Shown here: piece by piece, positions 1 through 5,064 of the stretch
Numbering within the stretch: position 1 is the first letter of the stretch
Layout of the letters: every line of letters starts with the position of its first letter
NCBI GenBank assembly: GCA_002727485.1
Contig: PBXE01000003.1
Coordinates: forward strand, 1 to 5,064
Origin: Methanobacteriota archaeon
GTDB taxonomy: Archaea > Thermoplasmatota > Poseidoniia > Poseidoniales > Poseidoniaceae
Direction: 5' to 3'
Length of the DNA stretch: 5,064 nt
Program-made: the position numbers and the translations under genes
The notes under the pieces: model-generated
Databases searched by the model: none
Told to the model about the DNA's origin: nothing
What the model saw: only the letters and a program-made list of their open reading frames with translations

Positions 1-679
1 CTTCAATAACTTTATTTAATTGCCATTCTTTAAGATTGAAAGGACCATTACCAACAAAGTTCCCTGGTCTAGTCCATTTTGTTCCAACACTATCAATTGA
101 TCCGTACTGCTCGATAGTTTCTTTATGCACAGGTCGTGTGGTGTAGTGAGTTAATAACTCTATAAAATACGGCGCAGGATTTGCGAGTGTGACTTGTAGT
201 TGATAGTCATTAATAGCTTTTACGCCTACTTCGTTAAAATCTGTAATTTCTCCTTTGTTAAAAGGTTCAGCATTTTTAATATCATAGAGCATATCAGGAT
301 ATTGAGACCCTAATGATGGTAATAGAACCCTCTTCCAGGAATATACAAAATCATGTGCATCAACAATATCGCCATTTGACCATCTAGCATTTTTTCTTAA
401 ATTGAAAGTGTAAATAAGTCCATTAGAGGAAATATCCCATGTCTCAGCTACACCAGGTAACGGCGATAAGCCATCAGGATGTCTAATGACCAGTCCTTCT
501 AATAAAGCCATTAAAATTTTACTTTCAGGAACTCCAGTTACAATATGAGGATCTAAGTCCTGGGGTTCAGTGCCATTTCCTATCAATAGTATTTGAGTCT
601 CTAAAGAGGAGTCTACGGGCTTCTCGTAAGAAGAGCAGGCTGCTAAGAAAATTAAAGTTACATATATTATTTTTTTCAT
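1..679 (-). CDS. OppA-type peptide ABC transporter substrate-binding lipoprotein, N-terminal part (3' end off the window)
   Basis: This is the first 226 residues of a family 5 extracellular solute-binding protein (SBP_bac_5, oligopeptide-binding OppA group). Such proteins capture peptides in the periplasm and pass them to an inner-membrane ABC permease. The N-terminus is a lipoprotein signal: Lys-2 and Lys-3, a hydrophobic stretch, then lipobox L12-A13-A14-C15. Ser at +2 suggests sorting to the outer membrane, whereas E. coli OppA is soluble. OppA-like blocks follow in family order: EPQDLDPH (38-45), TGVPESKIL (48-56), LLEGL (59-63), GVAETW (76-81), NARWSNGD (97-104), AHDFVYSWKRV (108-118), and NGPFNLKEWQLNK (211-223), which matches NGAYKLKNWVVN of E. 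coli OppA. The frame is open to the left edge; about 300 more residues are expected. The ATG at 679 gives the complete lipoprotein signal, but no Shine-Dalgarno sequence precedes it. Family assignment is firm. Substrate is inferred; dipeptide, nickel or murein-peptide binding remain possible. Confidence 0.9.
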   Translation of the reverse strand, partial: MKKIIYVTLIFLAACSSYEKPVDSSLETQILLIGNGTEPQDLDPHIVTGVPESKILMALLEGLVIRHPDGLSPLPGVAETWDISSNGLIYTFNLRKNARWSNGDIVDAHDFVYSWKRVLLPSLGSQYPDMLYDIKNAEPFNKGEITDFNEVGVKAINDYQLQVTLANPAPYFIELLTHYTTRPVHKETIEQYGSIDSVGTKWTRPGNFVGNGPFNLKEWQLNKVIE

Positions 680-690
680 AGTTTTGTATA

Positions 691-722
691 AAAAAAAGGT
701 CAGTAAGAACTGACCTTTTTTT
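691..722 (-). terminator. Intrinsic terminator after the TonB receptor gene, symmetrical
   Basis: A perfect 14-bp inverted repeat: seven A's plus GGTCAGT (691-704), a 4-nt loop (705-708), then ACTGACC plus seven T's (709-722). Read on the minus strand, the hairpin starts 13 nt after the receptor stop codon and ends in a U run, the standard rho-independent form. The A run on the other side means it could also stop plus-strand transcripts. Its end is only 11 nt before the start codon of the peptide-binding gene. Confidence 0.9.
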
Positions 723-735
723 GTTTGTAATGAAA

Positions 736-3729
736 TTACATTTTGTATTTAAAGCCAACATACCAATACTGACTATCCCAAGATCTATATACACCAGAAG
801 CTGTATATGTTCCTGTCTCACCATTATTTGTTCCACCTGGTAAGAATGGAGGTTGTTTGTCAGTTAGGTTGTCAACACCTACCCATGCCTGAAGACCATC
901 AGTGAACTGATATCTAAGCTGTAAGTCTACATAGAGGTAATTGCCTACTTGCCAATCAGCAAGCTCACAAGTTAACCATGATATGTCATTACATGTAGCA
1001 TTATCAGTATTTCCACCACCATGGTTAAAGCTTAAGTCATCAACCACATCTCCAATATATGTAGTATCAACTGAGAAAGTTAGATCATTGTTTGTATATA
1101 AGAATCTAAGTTTCGCTTTATCTTCAGGGTGACCGATTTCACCTACGTAATCAGTTCCAGCATCTTCATCGTTAGCTCTATAAGTATGAGTATCTAAACG
1201 AGTCCATACTAGTGAAGTGCTTAAAGAACCTGGAACAGGACCTAAGTCATCAAATGAATAATCAATAGCCAAGTCCATTCCTTCATTCTTATAGAAAGAC
1301 TGGTTAATTACATATGAACTCCAGCTTTCTAAGTGACCGCTTGGGAATCTAGTGTGCTGATCACAAAAAGCATTTGGGAAATCAGACGGAGCAGCTTCGA
1401 AACATTTTCTGATAGCAACAGATGCGCTTAATTGAGAAATCACATCTTCTATTTCTATCTCATATGAATCTAAAGTTACACTCAAGTTAGGAGCAAATGT
1501 TGGAGTCCAAACTACACCAATTGTTGTTGTATCGGCTGTTTCTTCACCTACATTTTTATTACCACCTACCATACCGTAGATATTCTGAGTGTTTAACTGA
1601 GAATAAGCTAAACCTGGAACAGTAGCACCTAATTCAGCATCAAAGCTACCATTTGCTATAGCGTTTGCAACAGAAGCAACGGAGTTACAGTTTGCTATAA
1701 CATTAGGATCAGTAGATCCGCCTTGAGCAGTTCCTAAACCGGCGCACGGATCAGGAATACTTGTCCAAGTTTGAGAAGAGCCAGCGAATAAGTCACTGAT
1801 ACTAGGAGCTCTAACAGCTTCACCAACAACGCTTCTTATTCTCCACTCATCATTTATAGTCCAAAGTAATCCTACTTTTTGAGCATTAGTTTTTCCTATT
1901 GTTGAATAATCGTCTTGCCTGAAAGCAGTTTCCATAACAAGAGAGTCAACAAATGGTACACCTTCTATAAGAGGGAACAACAACTCTACATACATTCCAG
2001 TGGAGTCTTGATTTCCTATCTCAGCAGGTATTTGGTTACCACCATGTAAACCTTTTTGTTGTAATCCGTCAGGTAACTCAAAAGAACTTTCTTCTTTTCT
2101 CTCGATACCGGCAGCTGCACTAAATGTATAGTCACCGATCGAAATATCACCAGTAGTGTCAAAAGCAGCTACATGCAGCTTATTGTTAGAGAAAGTCATT
2201 GGATTATAAATAATCCAATTTGACATCTCTGGAGTAATAGAACCAATTCCAAATACGTTGATTGGAACACAACCAAAAGCATCAGCTGTTACGTCTTTAC
2301 AAGAATAAGTTCCATCAGCATTTTGTCTTGCATCTAAAGCAAACTTAAAGTTAGCTGCATTAAATTGTCTTGTAGAAACCTGAGCTCTTTGAGTTTCACC
2401 ATATTGATAATATGCAGTGTATTCCCATCCAGTATTTCCAAGATCACCTTCAGCTCCAAACGCCAATCTAATAGTGTCTCTTTTATTCTTAGCACCACCA
2501 GCATGGACATCGATTAGCCTCTTGATGAAGTGAATGTGAGTAGTATCTTCGTTTATGTAAGCATCTCTAAATGCTTGCGGGATGAAAGGGTTGTCCACCG
2601 GGACACCCACTGAAGAGTCAAGGTAAACATCACTAACACTGTTCATTGGGAAAGGCTCTAGACCTGTAGTTGCAGAAGATTCGTTGTAGTTAATCTCAGC
2701 AAATAAAGTTGTTCCATTATCAAGGTTATAGTTAGCTTTAGCGAAAGCACTGTATCTGTGAACAGGAACTTCTATGTACCTGAAGTAGTTTCTGTTGAAT
2801 CCACAATCAGCTGAGCTTCCATAATTTTGCCATACATCTGATTTGACAACTGCATAACCTCCAGCGGCACCGATTCCATTTCTTCTATCACAACTAGTTG
2901 TTTTGTAGCCACCTTGTGGTCCGTCAGCATCATACAATTGGAATCTTCCTTGAGGGGGGTAAGAAGAGAAGCCAGGATCTAAAAGACCACTCGCTCCGTA
3001 ATACCCATACCAGAAAACATCTCTGTCAGTTTTATCTCTGTTTCTAGCCCAAACACCGCCTTGTTCATCATATCTTAGATTGAAAACAGCGTTTCCTTTT
3101 CCTTCATCAAAGTCTGAACCTAAAGTCATGCTGAAACCTGTTGTTTCTCCATCACCTTCGTCATAAGCACCTTGAGTAAGCTCAATGCCAAGTCCAGCAT
3201 AGTCTTCTCTGAGGATAATGTTAATAACACCAGCGATCGCATCAGATCCGTAAACAGCTGAAGCACCACCAGTTATTACTTCTATTCTCTCAATAAGATC
3301 AGTTGGAATAGAGTTTAAGTCCACGATAGGAGTACCAGGTATACCTGGAACCCATCTTCTTCCGTTAACAAGTACTAGTGTTCTAGCCGCACCAAGACCC
3401 CTAAGGTTAATTGCTTGCACACCACCAGTACCAACGCTGAAGTTAGTAGTTCCTCGAGAGTAAGAAGCATAACCGTTCGCAGGTATCTCAGATAAGATAT
3501 CAAAGACGTTAACTTCACCAGTCAACTCGATTTGCTCTTCACCTAAAGTAAGTAAAGGAACAGGAGAGTCAAGGTTAGACCTTTTAATCCTAGAACCTGT
3601 TACAACGACCTCTTCTACATCATCAGCACCCTCTTCATCAGCAAATGCTGAAAAAGGAGTTAATGAGAGAAGGGAAACAAAAAACAATCCTAGGAAGGAT
3701 TTTGTCCAAAATTTTATGGTAGTTTTCAT
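736..3729 (-). CDS. TonB-dependent outer-membrane receptor (997 aa)
   Basis: An outer-membrane beta-barrel gated by a plug domain, importing a bulky ligand with energy from TonB-ExbBD. A signal peptide spans residues 1-30 (Lys-rich start, hydrophobic core, cleavage after AFA-30). A probable TonB box lies at 38-50 (VEEVVVTGSRIKR). The plug covers about 52-175, with INLRGLGAARTLVLVNGRR (107-125) and IPTDLIERIEVITGGASAVY (141-160) followed by GSDAIAGVINII (161-172). Barrel signatures include VRAPSISDLF (639-648) and GVDNLTDKQPPF (951-962). All ten cysteines fall in five close pairs (280/309, 477/487, 662/681, 776/789, 913/921), probably disulfides in surface loops. The last residue is Met where Phe is usual. 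I chose the ATG at 3729 over an in-frame ATG 29 codons upstream because it follows a good Shine-Dalgarno sequence and starts the signal peptide directly. The ligand is unknown: relatives in this plug class are linked variously to saccharides, peptides and other compounds, and nothing here decides. Confidence 0.96.
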   Translation of the reverse strand: MKTTIKFWTKSFLGLFFVSLLSLTPFSAFADEEGADDVEEVVVTGSRIKRSNLDSPVPLLTLGEEQIELTGEVNVFDILSEIPANGYASYSRGTTNFSVGTGGVQAINLRGLGAARTLVLVNGRRWVPGIPGTPIVDLNSIPTDLIERIEVITGGASAVYGSDAIAGVINIILREDYAGLGIELTQGAYDEGDGETTGFSMTLGSDFDEGKGNAVFNLRYDEQGGVWARNRDKTDRDVFWYGYYGASGLLDPGFSSYPPQGRFQLYDADGPQGGYKTTSCDRRNGIGAAGGYAVVKSDVWQNYGSSADCGFNRNYFRYIEVPVHRYSAFAKANYNLDNGTTLFAEINYNESSATTGLEPFPMNSVSDVYLDSSVGVPVDNPFIPQAFRDAYINEDTTHIHFIKRLIDVHAGGAKNKRDTIRLAFGAEGDLGNTGWEYTAYYQYGETQRAQVSTRQFNAANFKFALDARQNADGTYSCKDVTADAFGCVPINVFGIGSITPEMSNWIIYNPMTFSNNKLHVAAFDTTGDISIGDYTFSAAAGIERKEESSFELPDGLQQKGLHGGNQIPAEIGNQDSTGMYVELLFPLIEGVPFVDSLVMETAFRQDDYSTIGKTNAQKVGLLWTINDEWRIRSVVGEAVRAPSISDLFAGSSQTWTSIPDPCAGLGTAQGGSTDPNVIANCNSVASVANAIANGSFDAELGATVPGLAYSQLNTQNIYGMVGGNKNVGEETADTTTIGVVWTPTFAPNLSVTLDSYEIEIEDVISQLSASVAIRKCFEAAPSDFPNAFCDQHTRFPSGHLESWSSYVINQSFYKNEGMDLAIDYSFDDLGPVPGSLSTSLVWTRLDTHTYRANDEDAGTDYVGEIGHPEDKAKLRFLYTNNDLTFSVDTTYIGDVVDDLSFNHGGGNTDNATCNDISWLTCELADWQVGNYLYVDLQLRYQFTDGLQAWVGVDNLTDKQPPFLPGGTNNGETGTYTASGVYRSWDSQYWYVGFKYKM

Positions 3730-3734
3730 AAATT

Positions 3735-3741
3735 TCACCCC
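3735..3741 (-). promoter_or_regulatory. Shine-Dalgarno sequence of the TonB receptor gene
   Basis: The minus strand reads GGGGTGA at 3741-3735, five nucleotides before the ATG at 3729. GGTGA pairs with the 16S rRNA tail. This decides the receptor start and rules out the longer frame beginning at 3816. It is the only clear ribosome binding site among the three gene starts in the window. Confidence 0.75.
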
Positions 3742-3757
3742 AAAATAATAATAATAT

Positions 3758-3773
3758 GCCCTCTTAAGAAGGC
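3758..3773. promoter_or_regulatory. 16-bp near-perfect palindrome, candidate operator of the TonB receptor gene
   Basis: GCCCTCTTAAGAAGGC: 7 of 8 half-site positions are symmetrical around CTTAAG. It is the most GC-rich patch in an otherwise AT-rich spacer and lies about 30 bp upstream of the receptor start codon. With the promoter proposed at 3788-3816 it would sit just after the transcription start. Alternatively it fills the 17-bp spacer between TACAGA (3779-3774) and TATTAT (3756-3751) on the minus strand. Both are typical operator positions. The regulator is not identifiable. Confidence 0.45.
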
Positions 3774-3787
3774 TCTGTAACGCTACA

Positions 3788-3816
3788 ATAATCAATAAAT
3801 ACATATTTAGCAACAA
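3788..3816 (-). promoter_or_regulatory. Candidate sigma-70 promoter for the TonB receptor gene
   Basis: On the minus strand, TTGTTG (3816-3811) as -35, a 17-bp spacer, then GATTAT (3793-3788) as -10; each matches consensus at 4 of 6 positions. Transcription would start near 3781, giving a leader of about 50 nt that carries the Shine-Dalgarno sequence. An overlapping alternative is TTGCTA, 17 bp, TATTGT, shifted a few bases downstream. AT-rich sequence produces such matches easily, so this is only a candidate. Confidence 0.35.
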
Positions 3817-3822
3817 ATATGT
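3801..3822. promoter_or_regulatory. Perfect 8-6-8 inverted repeat in the divergent intergenic region, candidate regulator site
   Basis: ACATATTT (3801-3808), a 6-nt spacer AGCAAC, and AAATATGT (3815-3822): a 22-bp dyad with perfect arms. It lies near the middle of the 160-bp gap between receptor and fabI and overlaps the proposed receptor -35 element. Half-sites of this size, with centres about 14 bp apart, suit a dimeric helix-turn-helix protein. The regulator is unknown. A chance AT-rich match is possible but less likely for perfect 8-bp arms. Confidence 0.4.
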
Positions 3823-3855
3823 CTTATTTGTAACAAGTCTAAGAATATCTTTTTT

Positions 3856-3883
3856 AGGACATTTTCTTAAATAAAACTAAAAT
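3856..3883 (+). promoter_or_regulatory. Candidate fabI promoter
   Basis: AGGACA (3856-3861, 4 of 6 to TTGACA), a 16-bp spacer, and TAAAAT (3878-3883, 5 of 6 to TATAAT). The expected transcription start falls at about 3889-3891, on or beside the A of the fabI ATG, so the mRNA would have little or no leader. This agrees with the absence of a Shine-Dalgarno sequence before fabI. A promoter farther upstream cannot be excluded. Confidence 0.4.
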
Positions 3884-3889
3884 ACCGGT

Positions 3890-4684
3890 ATGAACTTACT
3901 TAAAAATAAAAATATCCTCATTGTAGGGGTGGCAAACAAACACTCTATAGCTTCAGGAATAGCTGAATCTATGGCTGAAAATGGCGCTAATATTGCTCTT
4001 ACGTATCAAAATGACCGATTGAAAGAAAATGTGATTAAATTAGGCGAAAGTTGGGGAGTTGATACTTTTATACCTTGTGATGTGGCTTCAGATGATGAAA
4101 TTAAGGATGCCTTTAACGCTCTTTCAGGTTCATGGGATGGTGTGGATGCTGTAATTCATGCGGTCGGTTTTGCCCCAAGAGAGGAGCTCGATGGTGATTT
4201 TTTGGATGCTACTTCTAGAGAGGGATTTTCTATAGCGCATGATATAAGCAGTTACAGCTTTATAGGTCTAGCTAAAGCTGCCAAGCCTTTTATGGCCGGA
4301 AGACAAGGGTCTTTACTGACCCTATCTTATCTTGGGTCTCAAATGACTATGCCCAATTACAATGTTATGGGGCTAGCCAAGGCAAGCCTTGAAGCTAGTG
4401 TTAGGTATCTGGCTGTATCTATGGGAAAACATGGGCATCGAGTAAATGCCATTTCTGCTGGCCCTATAAAGACACTAGCTGCTTCTGGTGTTAAAAATTT
4501 TAGAAAAATGCTTAGCTACAACGCCTCTAGGACTCCTATAGAGAGAAATATCACTACTAGAGAAGTTGGCGATGCTGCAACATTCCTATCATCTGATATG
4601 GCTAGTGGTATCAGCGGAGAAATCCTTTACGTAGACGGAGGTTTCAATACTACTGCGATGGGATCTCTAGAAGAAGAAACCTAA
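3890..4684 (+). CDS. fabI: Enoyl-[acyl-carrier-protein] reductase, NADH-dependent (FabI)
   Basis: Catalyses the last step of each fatty-acid elongation round in the cytoplasm: NADH reduces trans-2-enoyl-ACP to acyl-ACP. The 264-residue length matches E. coli FabI (262), and most of the sequence aligns block for block. It is a divergent short-chain dehydrogenase/reductase with the nucleotide loop [13 protein letters not shown] (13-25), YQND (39-42) with Gln-40 as in the NADH-using enzyme, GFAP (93-96), and [15 protein letters not shown] (110-124). Catalytic Tyr-147, Tyr-157 and Lys-164 (Tyr-X6-Lys) are present, followed by [15 protein letters not shown] (186-200). Gly-93, Met-160 and Phe-204 match E. 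coli G93, M159 and F203, positions where changes give triclosan resistance, so a triclosan-sensitive enzyme is predicted. The ATG at 3890 gives the family N-terminus but has no Shine-Dalgarno sequence. The stop overlaps the stop of the convergent ppiD-like gene. Confidence 0.97.
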   Translation: MNLLKNKNILIVGVANKHSIASGIAESMAENGANIALTYQNDRLKENVIKLGESWGVDTFIPCDVASDDEIKDAFNALSGSWDGVDAVIHAVGFAPREELDGDFLDATSREGFSIAHDISSYSFIGLAKAAKPFMAGRQGSLLTLSYLGSQMTMPNYNVMGLAKASLEASVRYLAVSMGKHGHRVNAISAGPIKTLAASGVKNFRKMLSYNASRTPIERNITTREVGDAATFLSSDMASGISGEILYVDGGFNTTAMGSLEEET

Positions 4685-5064
4685 TTCATCCTGACTATAT
4701 TGATAGAATCTTGCAAGGCTAGTTGAAGTTCCCCTATTTCTGTGATGTTTCTTTGTTGATTTAAGAAATTGGATATATTTGATATTTCCTCATCACCTAA
4801 TTCACTATTTCCTTCTTTAACTGCATCCAATCTAAACAATAAGTAGTCACCATTTGATGACTGAGAAGTGTCAAATACATTTCCAGCAGAAGACCTTGAG
4901 AGTGCAAAAATTCGATCTATAGATTCTCCAGGTAGTAAGGAACTATCTCTCTTCAATCCTTGGTATGTTTCTAAAGATACACCTTCTTCGGTTGCAATAT
5001 CAGTTATTGATTTTCCCTCTTCTAGAGAGGTCAGTAAATTTTGCATATAAGATATAGAAACATT
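4681..5064 (-). CDS. ppiD: PpiD-like periplasmic chaperone/peptidyl-prolyl isomerase, C-terminal part (5' end off the window)
   Basis: These are the last 127 residues of a gene that is open to the right edge; the Met codon at 5046 is internal, since the frame continues upstream with no stop. The region resembles the C-terminal domain of PpiD, an inner-membrane-anchored periplasmic folding factor that helps newly exported outer-membrane proteins. Matching pattern: [20 protein letters not shown] (counting the internal Met as 1, residues 4-23), an [13 protein letters not shown] segment (38-50), [14 protein letters not shown] (66-79), and a final helix rich in Leu/Gln ending INIVRMN. No parvulin catalytic domain or N-terminal membrane anchor is in view; both would lie upstream. 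The match is by pattern, without an invariant motif, so SurA or another SurA/PpiD-type protein is possible. Gene pairing with fabI, as I recall for Pseudomonas, supports PpiD. Confidence 0.72.
   Translation of the reverse strand, partial: NVSISYMQNLLTSLEEGKSITDIATEEGVSLETYQGLKRDSSLLPGESIDRIFALSRSSAGNVFDTSQSSNGDYLLFRLDAVKEGNSELGDEEISNISNFLNQQRNITEIGELQLALQDSINIVRMN

Noticed and set aside
567..836. 89-codon minus-strand open frame spanning the terminator and both neighbouring gene ends
   Set aside because: It lies in another frame across the start of the peptide-binding lipoprotein and the end of the receptor and runs through the terminator hairpin. It has no ribosome binding site and no recognisable protein pattern.
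941..1132. 63-codon plus-strand open frame inside the receptor gene
   Set aside because: It is antisense to a well-supported TonB receptor coding region, with no start signal or recognisable domain.
3335..3348. Perfect 14-bp palindrome CCAGGTATACCTGG inside the receptor gene
   Set aside because: It encodes Pro-Gly-Ile-Pro-Gly in the plug domain, and the symmetry follows from the repeated Pro-Gly codons; coding constraint is the simpler explanation.
3730..3816. 29-residue N-terminal extension of the TonB receptor from the ATG at 3816
   Set aside because: The ATG at 3729 has a good Shine-Dalgarno sequence and begins a standard signal peptide. The extension would put extra residues before the signal and covers the likely promoter and palindrome.
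4681..5046. Reading the right-hand minus-strand frame as a complete 121-residue protein
   Set aside because: The frame stays open upstream of the Met at 5046 to the window edge, no Shine-Dalgarno sequence precedes that Met, and the sequence resembles only the C-terminal end of PpiD-type proteins.
4868..5050. 60-codon plus-strand open frame inside the ppiD-like gene
   Set aside because: It is antisense to a supported coding region, with no ribosome binding site and no recognisable protein.

Overview
The window looks like AT-rich, tightly packed chromosome from a Gram-negative bacterium, most likely a marine gammaproteobacterium of the SAR86 type. The evidence is an E. coli-like FabI, an adjoining PpiD-like chaperone, a large TonB-dependent outer-membrane receptor, short intergenic gaps and AT-rich composition. 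The lineage is inferred from gene content alone; the window carries no phylogenetic marker such as rRNA.

Layout: positions 1-679 (minus strand) hold the N-terminal 226 residues of an OppA-type peptide-binding lipoprotein whose C-terminal part lies beyond the left edge. Just upstream of it, at 691-722, is a strong and nearly symmetrical intrinsic terminator. It ends the transcript of the next gene, a 997-residue TonB-dependent receptor (736-3729, minus). A 160-bp divergent control region (3730-3889) follows, with two clear dyad symmetries and candidate promoters in both directions. fabI (3890-4684, plus) encodes NADH-dependent enoyl-ACP reductase. It converges on, and overlaps by 4 bp, the 3' end of a PpiD-like periplasmic folding-factor gene (4681-5064, minus) whose N-terminal part lies beyond the right edge.

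How the genes may work together: fabI (membrane lipid synthesis) and ppiD (folding of exported outer-membrane proteins) look like a housekeeping pair serving the cell envelope. The TonB receptor and the peptide-binding lipoprotein could form an uptake route, outer membrane first and then periplasm, but that link rests only on adjacency and shared strand; the terminator between them argues for separate transcripts. I see no CRISPR array, insertion sequence, tRNA, rRNA or phage gene. I find no convincing sign of an undescribed system. The most useful second-look items are the dyads in the divergent region and the lack of Shine-Dalgarno sequences before fabI and the peptide-binding gene.
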